Shown piece by piece: positions 43,261 to 52,369 of a DNA stretch of 64,000 nucleotides. The DNA is taken from the NCBI GenBank assembly GCA_038131595.1, contig JAYPPR010000008.1, positions 124,001 to 188,000 of the forward strand, written 5' to 3'. The translations under genes and the position numbers were made by a program. This DNA comes from UBA9926 sp038131595 (GTDB lineage: Bacteria > Pseudomonadota > Gammaproteobacteria > Pseudomonadales > Azotimanducaceae). Under the pieces are notes generated by a model that searched no databases, was not told where the DNA came from, and saw only the letters and a program-made list of their open reading frames with translations. The first letter of the stretch is position 1; every line of letters starts with the position of its first letter.

Positions 43261-44325
43261 CTAAGCGTCAACGGCGCTTGCGGATTCGTCCTCAGCTTGC
43301 ACTTCAGCTGGCTCGCCGCTTAGCAACTGCTGCCGAAGTGCGGACTCGATTTCTTCGGCAATCTCAGCGTTCTGAGCAAGATACTCGCAAGCGTTCTTCT
43401 TGCCCTGCCCGATCTTGTCGCCTTTGTAGCTATACCAAGCCCCGGCTTTATCAACCAAGCCCTGCTGAACCCCCAAATCGATGACCTCACCGAGGCGATA
43501 AATCCCCGTGCCATACATGATTTGAAATTCCGTCTGCTTGAAAGGAGGCGCCACTTTATTTTTGATGACTTTGACCCGAGTCTCGCTACCAACGACCTCA
43601 TCCCCTTCCTTAATGGCGCCAATTCTACGGATATCGAGTCGAACCGATGAGTAGAACTTCAACGCGTTTCCACCGGTTGTCGTCTCCGGGCTGCCAAACA
43701 TGACCCCGATTTTCATTCGGATCTGATTAATAAATACGACCAGCGTATTCGAGTGTTTGATGTTCCCAGCCATTTTGCGTAACGCCTGGCTCATCAACCT
43801 AGCCTGAAGGCCAACATGATGATCACCCATGTCACCTTCGATTTCTGCTTTAGGCGTCAGCGCGGCGACCGAATCAACAATGACCACGTCTACCGCACCG
43901 GATCTAACCACCATGTCACAAATCTCTAGGGCCTGCTCCCCTGTGTCGGGTTGCGATACGAGAAGATTTTCAATATCCACACCAAGCGCTTGGGCATAAA
44001 TGGGATCGAGCGCGTGCTCAGCGTCGATAAACGCACAAGTTCCCCCATTTTTCTGCGCCTCTGCAATGACCTGCAGGGTCAGCGTTGTTTTACCTGACGA
44101 TTCAGGACCATAAATCTCGACGATCCGGCCTCTGGGCAAACCACCAATTCCCAGAGCAATATCTAACCCCAGCGACCCAGTTGAAATAGAGGGTATGCGC
44201 GCCTGAGGATTATCCCCGAGTCGCATCATTGCGCCCTTTCCAAACTGTCGTTCGATTTGAGATAGCGCTGCTGTTAACGCGCGTTCTTTATTTGGATCTT
44301 TGTCTTCAGCCACTCTTGCATCCAT
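43261..44325 (-). CDS. recA: Recombinase RecA
   Basis: 354 residues. Walker A GPESSGKT at about 73-80, Walker B region VDVVIVDSVAAL, loop L1/L2 segments (DHHVGLQARLMSQALRK, NQIRMKIGVMFGSPETTTGG) and an acidic C-terminus. RecA forms filaments on ssDNA for homologous repair and triggers LexA autocleavage. AAGGAGAG lies 10 nt before the ATG. A LexA-like box lies 180 bp upstream. Divergent from mutS. Confidence 0.98.
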   Translation of the reverse strand: MDARVAEDKDPNKERALTAALSQIERQFGKGAMMRLGDNPQARIPSISTGSLGLDIALGIGGLPRGRIVEIYGPESSGKTTLTLQVIAEAQKNGGTCAFIDAEHALDPIYAQALGVDIENLLVSQPDTGEQALEICDMVVRSGAVDVVIVDSVAALTPKAEIEGDMGDHHVGLQARLMSQALRKMAGNIKHSNTLVVFINQIRMKIGVMFGSPETTTGGNALKFYSSVRLDIRRIGAIKEGDEVVGSETRVKVIKNKVAPPFKQTEFQIMYGTGIYRLGEVIDLGVQQGLVDKAGAWYSYKGDKIGQGKKNACEYLAQNAEIAEEIESALRQQLLSGEPAEVQAEDESASAVDA

Positions 44326-44491
44326 CTTATTTTGCTCTCCTTAATGATGTCGGCCCGGCTTTCACGACGCAACCGATATCGACGTTTTCTTCGTGAGTAA
44401 AAGACGCGTATCTCCCAAATGGTCTGCGCCAAACGCCGTGTTCTACACTGCTGTCGACGCTTAATCGGCGTTTGGTTCACGATTTGACCCC

Positions 44492-44522
44492 ATTGTATCG
44501 AATACTGGCTATTTGTACAGTA
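44492..44522 (-). promoter_or_regulatory. recA promoter -10 and LexA-like SOS box
   Basis: On the minus strand TACTGT-N8-CCAGTA (44503-44522) is an inverted repeat close to the LexA consensus CTGT-N8-ACAG, with one mismatch in the right half. TACAAT follows at 44497-44492, giving a recA -10. The same box is 147 bp from the mutS start. Confidence 0.65.
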
Positions 44523-44668
44523 TTTTTTCAAACAACGATCACATCCCAACAAACACCCACGAGTTTCCAACCCTATTCAACAATCCGATTAAGCGCTTAC
44601 CTCATGGACTGGCTGCACGCCCTAGCTTGCTTTGTTAGGCTTGTAATCTTTAATCGCCGTGAGCGCCT

Positions 44669-47260
44669 GTGGACACGTCAGCGCATACCCCCATGATGCA
44701 GCAGTATCTTGGTATCAAAGCCAAGTATGAGGATGCATTACTGTTTTATCGGATGGGCGATTTCTATGAGCTCTTCTATGCCGATGCCGAACGCGCCTCA
44801 GCGCTCCTAGACATCACGCTCACCACACGAGGCCAGTCTGCTGGCAAACCAATTCCCATGTGTGGGGTGCCTTACCACGCCGCCGACAACTACCTTGCGA
44901 AGTTAGTCAGTGCGGGCGTTGCTGTCGCAATTTGTGAGCAAATCGGTGACCCAAAAGATAGCAAAGGTCCTGTCGATCGTGATGTCGTGCGAATTGTTAC
45001 TCCGGGAACCTTGACCGAAGAGGGTCTGCTCGAGAGCCACCGCGAGAGTTCTATCTGCGCAATGTGCGAAGTGAGCGAGCAATATGGGATGGCGGTCATC
45101 GAGGTCTCAAGCGGGCGGTTTGAATACTTCCAAACGGATTCTATTGAATCACTACTCAGCCAGCTTGGCCGAGTTCAGCCGTCGGAGCTATTGGTGCAAG
45201 AGAACTTTTCTGTATCTCACCGATTGTCCAGTTACCCCGCAACAACCCACTGGCCAGCGGAAAAATTTGCCATTGAATTGGCAATGGAGGCGCTCGCCCA
45301 ACAAGGCGTCTTATCGGGCAATGATGCGCCAGACTCTGATAGCGAGGACGCTGGCCTCTGTGCGGCAGGCGCAGCGCTTTGCTATGTGATCGAAACCCAA
45401 AAAAGAGCCTTGCCACACCTAGACCAACTCATCGAAATCAAAAGCCAGGACCTCGTCGAGATTGATCCTGCATCTAGGCGGAATCTGGAGATTACTGAAA
45501 ACCTTCGAGGCGATACCTCCCACACCCTTATGTCAGTTCTCGATGCGACGCAAACCGCGATGGGTGGCCGACTATTGGCGAGATGGCTGACCCAGCCTTT
45601 GAGAGACACCACTTTAGTGGAGGCTCGTCTGGATGCTGTCGACGAGCTCCTCGACTCCCGCTCATTCTTCTCCTTTCAAGCCGTGCTCAAACCCATCGGT
45701 GACATTGAGCGTGTAATATCTCGCATCGCGCTCAAGTCAGCACGCCCAAGGGATCTAACCAGATTGCGGGACGCGCTCGAGCGCTTACCCGAACTTGGCG
45801 CGCTTTTAGGGACAATGACAGGGAAAGCGCTAACACGGCTCGCACACGACACCGCCCCTCAAGAAGCACTCGCGACTCTGCTCAGGCAAGCCATTATTGA
45901 TGAACCCCCAGTGGTGATCAGAGAGGGCGGCGTCATCAAAACCGGATATGACGATGAGCTAGACGAATTACGGAACATCAGCGAGGGCGCGGCGAGTTAC
46001 CTCGTTGAACTTGAGCAACAAGAGCAGGCGCAGACGGGACTCTCAACACTCAAAGTGGGGTTTAACCGAGTACACGGTTACTACATCGAACTAAGCAAAG
46101 CACAAGCTGGTGAGGCACCAGTCCACTACATCCGAAGACAGACCCTCAAGAACGCTGAACGATTTATCACGCCGGAATTAAAAACGTTTGAGGATAAAGC
46201 ACTATCTAGCCAATCGAAGGCGCTTGCCCGTGAGCGATTGTTATTTGACCAGCTCATTGATCGCCTCGCGGAGGATCTACCCACCTTGCGCCGTCTAGCT
46301 AGTGGCATCGCTGAGATCGATGTCCTCTCTAACTTCGCTGATCGCGCACTTCAGCTCGAATTAGTGAGGCCTAGGCTTTGCGACAGTCCAGAATTGAGGA
46401 TTGACCGAGGGCGGCACCTGGTGGTTGAGTCAATGACCACTGACCCGTTCGTGGCCAATGACGCGCAGTTTGATAATGATACTCGACAATACATCATCAC
46501 CGGCCCCAACATGGGCGGTAAATCCACCTTCATGCGTCAAACTGCGCTTATCGCCCTACTAGGAAGGACAGGCAGCTTTGTCCCCGCGGCGGCCGCGACC
46601 ATCGGCGACATTGATCGAATATTTACCCGAATTGGCTCATCAGATGATCTAGCTGGAGGCCGGTCGACTTTTATGGTTGAGATGACTGAGACGGCTCATA
46701 TTCTTAAGCATGCTACTCGTCACAGCCTGGTCCTCCTTGATGAAATTGGCCGAGGCACCTCCACTTTTGATGGATTATCCATCGCATGGGCAACCGGGCA
46801 ATACATCGCCGAGAACATTGGCGCGATGACCCTCTTTGCGACCCATTATTTCGAGCTAACGTTGCTTGCAGCAAAACTACCGCATGCTAAGAATCTCCAC
46901 CTCAGTGCGAGAGAACATGACGATCGGATTATCTTTCTGTATGCAGTTGACGAAGGCCCCGCCAGCCAAAGCTATGGTTTGCAAGTAGCCAAGCTCGCAG
47001 GAGTTCCAAAGACCGTCCTCAGCATTGCAGCAGACCGTTTGTTGCATTTGGAGCAAACCGGTCACGCGGATGCAACGACCCCACACTCGACTCCCAATAC
47101 TGGCACGTCTGAACCGCTTCAGTCGGATCTCTTTACGCCGAAACCGAAACACGAACGCACCATCCAGGCGCTGCTCGAAATGGATCCGGACCAGCTCACA
47201 CCGCGCGAAGCACTCGAGACGCTGTACTCGCTCAAAGACGGCCTTGAGCAAACCGATTAG
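44669..47260 (+). CDS. mutS: DNA mismatch repair protein MutS
   Basis: 863 residues. Mismatch-reading Phe32-x-Glu34 in GDFYELF, ATPase Walker A GPNMGGKSTFMRQT, DEIGRGTSTFDG and THYFELT. Near the C-terminus LQSDLF fits a beta-clamp binding motif. MutS recognises mispairs and recruits MutL. Start is GTG at 44669 because AHTPMMQQYL must be included to match the family N-terminus; the ribosome-binding site is weak. Divergent from recA, without the cinA gene often found between them. Confidence 0.97.
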   Translation: MDTSAHTPMMQQYLGIKAKYEDALLFYRMGDFYELFYADAERASALLDITLTTRGQSAGKPIPMCGVPYHAADNYLAKLVSAGVAVAICEQIGDPKDSKGPVDRDVVRIVTPGTLTEEGLLESHRESSICAMCEVSEQYGMAVIEVSSGRFEYFQTDSIESLLSQLGRVQPSELLVQENFSVSHRLSSYPATTHWPAEKFAIELAMEALAQQGVLSGNDAPDSDSEDAGLCAAGAALCYVIETQKRALPHLDQLIEIKSQDLVEIDPASRRNLEITENLRGDTSHTLMSVLDATQTAMGGRLLARWLTQPLRDTTLVEARLDAVDELLDSRSFFSFQAVLKPIGDIERVISRIALKSARPRDLTRLRDALERLPELGALLGTMTGKALTRLAHDTAPQEALATLLRQAIIDEPPVVIREGGVIKTGYDDELDELRNISEGAASYLVELEQQEQAQTGLSTLKVGFNRVHGYYIELSKAQAGEAPVHYIRRQTLKNAERFITPELKTFEDKALSSQSKALARERLLFDQLIDRLAEDLPTLRRLASGIAEIDVLSNFADRALQLELVRPRLCDSPELRIDRGRHLVVESMTTDPFVANDAQFDNDTRQYIITGPNMGGKSTFMRQTALIALLGRTGSFVPAAAATIGDIDRIFTRIGSSDDLAGGRSTFMVEMTETAHILKHATRHSLVLLDEIGRGTSTFDGLSIAWATGQYIAENIGAMTLFATHYFELTLLAAKLPHAKNLHLSAREHDDRIIFLYAVDEGPASQSYGLQVAKLAGVPKTVLSIAADRLLHLEQTGHADATTPHSTPNTGTSEPLQSDLFTPKPKHERTIQALLEMDPDQLTPREALETLYSLKDGLEQTD

Positions 47261-47296
47261 TATCCATCCAGCGCTGCCATCGCCCAATTGACGACA

Positions 47297-47324
47297 TTGT
47301 AGAACCACCAAAAGCTGATAGAAT
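47297..47324 (+). promoter_or_regulatory. Candidate fdxA promoter with a long leader
   Basis: TTGTAG, 16 bp, TAGAAT. Transcription would start near 47331, leaving a leader of about 260 nt with an 11-bp tandem repeat and a GGCTC-TCAC-GAGCC stem-loop near 47493-47506. Confidence 0.35.
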
Positions 47325-47424
47325 GCTGTGCGTTTTATGAGGTTGGTACCTGTCAGTAGAAATCGCTCAGTCCAAGGGTTAACGTCGATTAGCTCTGCGG
47401 GAAACGCGGAAGCTAAAGAGAAGT

Positions 47425-47457
47425 TGAGGCGAGGCTGAGGAGAGGCTGAGGAGAGAT
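47425..47457 (+). repeat. 11-bp tandem repeat (TGAGGAGAGGC-like), three copies, fdxA leader
   Basis: Copies at 47425-47435, 47436-47446 and 47447-47457. The unit contains GAGGAGAGG, resembling a Shine-Dalgarno sequence, but no ORF starts after it. About 130 bp before fdxA. Confidence 0.8.
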
Positions 47458-47590
47458 AAAGACAGCGGTTTTTAGCAGAGACTCAGAACACTGGCTCTCA
47501 CGAGCCGCTCAATAGGCCTCACTGAATAGGCAGTACACCAGTAAAAACCAAGGTTAATGTAGTAATACTCACAAAGAGGAAGGTGGAACG

Positions 47591-47914
47591 ATGACATTCG
47601 TTGTTAGCGATGCGTGTATTAAGTGCAAACATACCGATTGTGTAGAGGTTTGCCCGGTTGATTGTTTTTACGAGGGACCGAACTTTCTGGTCATCAACCC
47701 TGACGAGTGTATCGACTGCGCACTGTGCGAGCCGGAGTGCCCAGTGGACGCCATTTTCTCAGAGGATGAGCTTCCAGAAGAAGAGCAAGCCTTCCTCGAG
47801 CTGAACGCTGAGCTATGTGAGATTTGGCCTAACATCACTGAGAAAAAAGAACCCCTGGACGACGCCGAAGATTGGGCGGATGTCAAAGGGAAGCTAGAGC
47901 ACTTAGAACGCTAG
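47591..47914 (+). CDS. fdxA: 7Fe ferredoxin FdxA
   Basis: 107 residues. The N-terminal CIKCKHTDCVEVCPVDC and CIDCALCEPECP motifs ligate one [3Fe-4S] and one [4Fe-4S] cluster, and the acidic C-terminal tail ends ADVKGKLEHLER, as in Azotobacter/Pseudomonas FdxA. It is a cytosolic electron carrier. AGGAAGGTGG precedes the ATG. It is convergent with nlpD; rpoS, usually located between them, is missing. Confidence 0.95.
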   Translation: MTFVVSDACIKCKHTDCVEVCPVDCFYEGPNFLVINPDECIDCALCEPECPVDAIFSEDELPEEEQAFLELNAELCEIWPNITEKKEPLDDAEDWADVKGKLEHLER

Positions 47915-47944
47915 TCGGCCTCCTGTCTATCACCTGAGCGCACC

Positions 47945-48688
47945 CTAGGGTAGGTGCTGCTCAGGATCCTCGGGCCGGCCATCTCGACGAATTTCGAAAT
48001 GCAGCACCTGATCCCCCCCTAGGCGGCCAATCTCCTGGCCCTTAGTGACGGTATCCCCTTCTTTTACTGTCAGCGCCTCGTTATTACCGTAGGCACTCAA
48101 GAACGTGGCATCGTGCTTTACGATAACCAACTTTCCATAGCCCCGAAGATTGCCCCCTGCATAAACGACTGAACCATCCGCAGCCGCAAGGACAGCATTA
48201 CCGGCTGTCGCTCGAACATCGATCCCCTTGTTGACCTTGCCCGATAGACTGAACTTCGAAGTGACTTCACCTTCAATGGGCCACTGCCAAGACAAACGAC
48301 TAGGAACGGGAGGCGGGGCCGGTTTCGATACAGGCTTTTCTTTGTATACCGCGCGAGCGGGCGTCTTTGCGACCCGTGGCGTCGCTGCGCCTTTCGAGGA
48401 CCGCTTCGCCGGCTTCGCTGTTGATGCTAGCCTTAATCGCTGACCAACATAAATGGTATAGGGCTTGGCAATCCCATTGCTTCTAGCAAGCGCGCGATAA
48501 TCAAGCCCATACCTCCAAGCAATGGCATAAAGGGTCTCACCTCGTCGCACAACATGCGTCTTGCCTCGTTCTCCGATCATACTCACCGGCGCAGGCGGTG
48601 GAGTGCTCTGACAGCCCACTAGGCTCAAGAGGAGTACAGTAATTAAACCTGCCGCCGGCCAACTCATGATCGATTTAGCGCCCTTCAT
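47945..48688 (-). CDS. nlpD: NlpD-like lipoprotein (LysM + degenerate M23/LytM)
   Basis: 247 residues. A lipoprotein signal with lipobox LVGC (Cys about 26), a LysM domain (THVVRRGETLYAIAWRYG, about 44-88), a basic Pro/Lys linker and a LytM domain (about 135-245) ending LHFEIRRDG. The metallopeptidase HxxxD motif is lost (NKGIDVRA), as in E. coli NlpD, so it should act as an activator of the amidase AmiC during cell separation, anchored in the outer membrane. ATG 48688 overlaps the DUF368 gene by 14 bp; ATG 48667 is an alternative. rpoS, which normally follows and uses a promoter inside nlpD, is absent. Confidence 0.9.
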   Translation of the reverse strand: MKGAKSIMSWPAAGLITVLLLSLVGCQSTPPPAPVSMIGERGKTHVVRRGETLYAIAWRYGLDYRALARSNGIAKPYTIYVGQRLRLASTAKPAKRSSKGAATPRVAKTPARAVYKEKPVSKPAPPPVPSRLSWQWPIEGEVTSKFSLSGKVNKGIDVRATAGNAVLAAADGSVVYAGGNLRGYGKLVIVKHDATFLSAYGNNEALTVKEGDTVTKGQEIGRLGGDQVLHFEIRRDGRPEDPEQHLP

Positions 48689-49622
48689 CTTCTGCTACGC
48701 TACCCACCGCAGACCATTGATGCAAACCCAATACAACTGCCCCGCCGATTAAAGCCAATGCAATCGCTGCACCGAGGTGTGCCTCCTGCCCAGTCAGATT
48801 TTCATATTCCCAAGGGGAAACGGGCCACTGCACAATAGGAATCGGCTCTCCTGTTTCTCTGAACTGATAACTTTGGACGGATTGCCATGGCCAAAGCCTG
48901 ACCAATGACCCCAAGAGCACACCCGACAAAAAGCAAACCGTCTCTAATCTAAATCGGGCATAAACACGCTTTAACCCATTGGCAAAAGCCAACAGACCAA
49001 CCACGCAGCCGAGACCAAGGGGTGCAAGGACCCGAGCGTCCAGCGTTGACAGCGCCACAATGACCGTGGGGTACAAGCCAAGGAGCAGCAGAATCAAACT
49101 TCCAGAGATACCAGGCAGCACCCAAGCACTCACCGCGATCGCTCCTGCAATCATTAAGGCAACGGGATGGGTGCTCAATTGTGCGGCAAGACCAACTTGC
49201 GCAATGACGCTCATCATCACGCCGGCAGCCACCCAAAGGATGGTTAATCGACTGCGGCCCGATTCGTCTGCCAACATGATCATCGCGGATACCCAGATCA
49301 TCCCAGTGAATAAAGACCACAGATGAATCGGATAACTTTCCAATGCAGAACGGATCAGGCCGGAAACCAGTACTGCCGTTAGCGTCATCATCCCGAAAAG
49401 CAGGAGCAAAAATGAGGCGTCCGCCTCGCGCCATGCGCGCGCAATTGACCTGGTCGACAAAAAAGACCGAATCACCGAGGGGATCGACGCAAGGGCAGAT
49501 AAGAGGCGCCAATACAAGCCGCTAAGGAAAGCGATCGTACCGCCCGAGACACCAGGGATGACCTCCGCAATGCCCATCAACATTCCCACTACAGCAGTTC
49601 TGGTTGGATTGAGAGGTTTCAT
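48675..49622 (-). CDS. DUF368 membrane protein (PopT-type polyprenyl-phosphate translocase)
   Basis: 315 residues, about 8-9 membrane spans. GIAEVIPGVSGGTIAFLSGLY and VLPGISGSLILLLLGLYP are the paired signature loops of DUF368. Members of this family (PopT) were shown to return undecaprenyl phosphate across the inner membrane for reuse in peptidoglycan and LPS synthesis. It overlaps pcm as ATGA and nlpD downstream, so it is embedded in the operon. Confidence 0.88.
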   Translation of the reverse strand: MKPLNPTRTAVVGMLMGIAEVIPGVSGGTIAFLSGLYWRLLSALASIPSVIRSFLSTRSIARAWREADASFLLLLFGMMTLTAVLVSGLIRSALESYPIHLWSLFTGMIWVSAMIMLADESGRSRLTILWVAAGVMMSVIAQVGLAAQLSTHPVALMIAGAIAVSAWVLPGISGSLILLLLGLYPTVIVALSTLDARVLAPLGLGCVVGLLAFANGLKRVYARFRLETVCFLSGVLLGSLVRLWPWQSVQSYQFRETGEPIPIVQWPVSPWEYENLTGQEAHLGAAIALALIGGAVVLGLHQWSAVGSVAEDEGR

Positions 49623-50248
49623 TTACGGCCGCCCAGTAAAGGAACAAATCGAACCGGTTCGATCACCACCTCGTCATACCCCTCTTCCGTTCGAGTGATC
49701 ACGTGCAAGGACTGCTCTTCTCGCCCGACCGGAATCACTAAGCGTCCCCCTATGGACAATTGATCAATCAGCGGCAGCGGAATCTCTGCAGGCGATGCAG
49801 TGCACAAAATGCCATCAAAAGGACCTCGATCTGCCCAACCGATGTGCCCATCGTCGTGGCGATGACGAATCGATTTTAAACCGAGTGTTCTAAATCGTCT
49901 CTGGGCTTGATCGAGCAGCGCAGCAATCCGCTCAACGGTAAACACCTCACTCACAATCTGCGCAAGCACAGCTGTTTGATAACCGGACCCCGTCCCTAAC
50001 TCAAGCACTCGAGACGGCCTATTGTCCTCGATAAGCAACTCAGTCATTCGTGCAACGATATATGGCTGGCTGATCGTTTGACCGTGTCCAATAGGTAACG
50101 CGGTATCTTCATAGGCACGGTGAGATAACGCCTCGTCAACGAATAGGTGCCGTGGAGTTTCTGCGATCACCCTCAACACTTCTTCATTGCGTATTCCTTG
50201 CTCCCGCAACCGATCAATCAACCGATTCCGCGTTCGCTGGGACGTCAT
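49619..50248 (-). CDS. pcm: Protein-L-isoaspartate O-methyltransferase
   Basis: 209 residues from the chosen start. TPRHLFVDEAL, the active-site ISQPYIVARM and the SAM motif VLELGTGSGYQTAVLA identify Pcm, which methylates isoaspartyl residues for repair of aged proteins. ATG 50248 (MTSQRTRNRL) matches the pseudomonad N-terminus and has AAGGA 7-8 nt upstream; the open frame extends to 50350 through truD. The usual partner surE is absent: truD ends 22 bp upstream. Confidence 0.94.
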   Translation of the reverse strand: MTSQRTRNRLIDRLREQGIRNEEVLRVIAETPRHLFVDEALSHRAYEDTALPIGHGQTISQPYIVARMTELLIEDNRPSRVLELGTGSGYQTAVLAQIVSEVFTVERIAALLDQAQRRFRTLGLKSIRHRHDDGHIGWADRGPFDGILCTASPAEIPLPLIDQLSIGGRLVIPVGREEQSLHVITRTEEGYDEVVIEPVRFVPLLGGRK

Positions 50249-50270
50249 CCCTATTCCTTGGTGCCGAGAG

Positions 50271-51212
50271 TCACTCACCGCCTTCACCCTCGATTGCATC
50301 CAGCAGTTCACGAAGCAGTGAGGTCGCATAGCTGCCCGGAGGCAACGCAAACTCTAATCGCCACTGCTCCTCCGAGATTTGCTCCCAACTAACCGCGTCT
50401 GGAATCACCCGCATCGCACGGAAAGACGCTGATACTTTGAAGCGTGCGAGCCCGAGCAGCCACTGTCTAGATCGCTCATCTAACGCCGACTCACCAAGCT
50501 GGGGATCTCTTGAGCGGCCATATAGCGGCCCTACGTCGGTGGCACTCACATGCTCCCAGCCCAGGGTTTCTAGGGTGCGGGATAGATACTCATTGAACAA
50601 TTGCGCTCGGGCAACGGACAACAAAAATGAACGCTCGCGACGCTGCACTCTTCGTCCTTCAAAGAGGCTATCCACCGCCATGAGGTTCATTCCGCCACGT
50701 CCAAACCGTTGGGGTCCGAAGTAATTTGGAAACCCCTCACTCGCTATCTTTTCAATTCGAGCGGAAAGGTCGCCAGTGACTTCCCTCAGGACCAGACTAA
50801 ACCGGTTTCCGTGATGGTCGCCGGGCCGCAATTTTTTCCGAGTTTTCGTGTGCGCCTGAATGACAAACCCTGGGGTCTTGAGACCCGACCAGTCAATTTG
50901 TTCCAGCGCCGATGGCCTAACCGTAAATGCTTGAGTGGTTACTGCATGTCGATCTTTTCTTCCTGCGTATCCCACTGCCATAGGCGGCACACCGGCATAG
51001 TCAGCAAGACAACGGGCAACCCACTCCGTATTGCAGCCCCGTTTTTCAATCACGAGATGATCATGTTCACCCTCATGTGTGGGAGGGTGACTCTGCTCTA
51101 CGACAATGAAATCGTCGCATCGACAGCGGTATTTGCCAGTTACATTAAGCGGCGCGTAGGCGTAATTCATCGCTTGCGGAACAGTTACCGCTTGACCGTC
51201 AAACAAAGTCAT
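50271..51212 (-). CDS. truD: tRNA pseudouridine(13) synthase TruD
   Basis: 313 residues, somewhat shorter than E. coli TruD (349). The active-site motif GYAGRKDRHA carries the catalytic Asp, with NYFGPQRFGRGGMN and the C-terminal GSYATSLLREL as other markers. It converts U13 to pseudouridine in tRNA-Glu. The missing length probably lies in the TruD-specific insertion domain. Start overlaps ispF as ATGA. Confidence 0.94.
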   Translation of the reverse strand: MTLFDGQAVTVPQAMNYAYAPLNVTGKYRCRCDDFIVVEQSHPPTHEGEHDHLVIEKRGCNTEWVARCLADYAGVPPMAVGYAGRKDRHAVTTQAFTVRPSALEQIDWSGLKTPGFVIQAHTKTRKKLRPGDHHGNRFSLVLREVTGDLSARIEKIASEGFPNYFGPQRFGRGGMNLMAVDSLFEGRRVQRRERSFLLSVARAQLFNEYLSRTLETLGWEHVSATDVGPLYGRSRDPQLGESALDERSRQWLLGLARFKVSASFRAMRVIPDAVSWEQISEEQWRLEFALPPGSYATSLLRELLDAIEGEGGE

Positions 51213-51685
51213 TCCAGCAACACCACCGCCGTGACGGCAATGCCTTCCCGGCGCCCGACAAACCCAAGCCCTTCAGTGGTTGTCGCCTTGATGCTGATTT
51301 GGTTTTGATCTACGCCTAGCGCGTCAGCAATGCGCTCGCGCATATTACTTGCATGGGGAGCAATTTTCGGACGCTCCGCGGCAATCGTAATGTCCGCGTT
51401 GCCGATGGCATAGCTCTCGGCCCGAATCATTTGTACAACCTGCTTGAGAAGCGCCATCGAGTCTGCACCGGCATACGCTGGATCGGTATCAGAGAAGTGC
51501 TGACCAATATCACCGAGCGCTGCCGCACCCAGTAACGCATCCATCAAAGCGTGTAGCACGACATCGCCATCTGAATGCGCAATCAATTGTCTGTCGTGGG
51601 GAATATCGACGCCCCCGAGACGTACCGAGTCAGCTGATCCAATCTGATCAAAAGCATGCACGTCAACGCCTTGGCCAATTCTCAC
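51209..51685 (-). CDS. ispF: 2-C-methyl-D-erythritol 2,4-cyclodiphosphate synthase
   Basis: 158 residues. GQGVDVHAF holds the Zn ligands Asp and His, AHSDGDVVLHALMDALLGAAALGDIGQHF is the core signature and IKATTTEGLGFVGRREGI the substrate loop. It makes MEcPP in the non-mevalonate isoprenoid pathway. ATGA overlaps on both sides (ispD, truD) indicate translational coupling. Confidence 0.97.
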   Translation of the reverse strand: MRIGQGVDVHAFDQIGSADSVRLGGVDIPHDRQLIAHSDGDVVLHALMDALLGAAALGDIGQHFSDTDPAYAGADSMALLKQVVQMIRAESYAIGNADITIAAERPKIAPHASNMRERIADALGVDQNQISIKATTTEGLGFVGRREGIAVTAVVLLE

Positions 51686-52359
51686 TGACTTTGCTCCTCG
51701 CGCAGTAAAAATTCGGCGTAGGCCATATCACTGGGCGTCGTAATTTTAATATTCCTCGCATCTCCTTCAACAACAGCGATTCGATGACCTGCCGCCTCCA
51801 TCGCACTCGCCTCGTCGGTCGCTTCTGGCATCGCGCTCAATGCTGAATGAAGCTGCATCATGGGGAACATCTGTGGAGTTTGCGCTCGCCAGACCCTCGA
51901 GCGATCCAGCGTCTCAACCACTTCAAGGTTGCTCACGGTTTTTAGCGTCTCCGTCACAGGCTGCGCGAGAATCGCTCCAAACCCATTATTGGTGGCTACC
52001 TCGATTAAGCGCTTAATGTCCTCGAGCTTCACGAGCGGCCTCACCGCATCGTGTACTAACACCCAATCAGTTGCACTGCTCTCGATCGCAGTTAACGCAC
52101 GCAGCACGGATTCTGCTCGACTAGCGCCGCCGGTGACCTTCAGCACAGAAGCCGTATTCGGAATGCTATCGAACCACTCATCGTCTGGCGCAAGTGCTAC
52201 CGTCATTGAGGCTAGATTGAGTTCGGCGAGTCTCTCGAGCGTCCATTGCAAAATGGGTCGATCCAAGAGTTTTAGATACTGTTTAGGCTGATTCGCGGCC
52301 ATCCGTAGGCCAATTCCTGCTGCAGGAATGACAACATGAATCCTGGGCAATTCTGTCAT
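51682..52359 (-). CDS. ispD: 2-C-methyl-D-erythritol 4-phosphate cytidylyltransferase
   Basis: 225 residues. The N-terminal VIPAAGIGLRMAANQPKQYL binds CTP, VLVHDAVRPLV and RSRVWRAQTPQMF are family motifs. It forms CDP-ME, two steps before IspF in the MEP pathway. ATG 52359 is preferred; the longer frame needs a TTG at 52380. It follows ftsB by 10 bp and overlaps ispF. Confidence 0.96.
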   Translation of the reverse strand: MTELPRIHVVIPAAGIGLRMAANQPKQYLKLLDRPILQWTLERLAELNLASMTVALAPDDEWFDSIPNTASVLKVTGGASRAESVLRALTAIESSATDWVLVHDAVRPLVKLEDIKRLIEVATNNGFGAILAQPVTETLKTVSNLEVVETLDRSRVWRAQTPQMFPMMQLHSALSAMPEATDEASAMEAAGHRIAVVEGDARNIKITTPSDMAYAEFLLREEQSQ

Positions 52360-52369
52360 CGAATACGCT

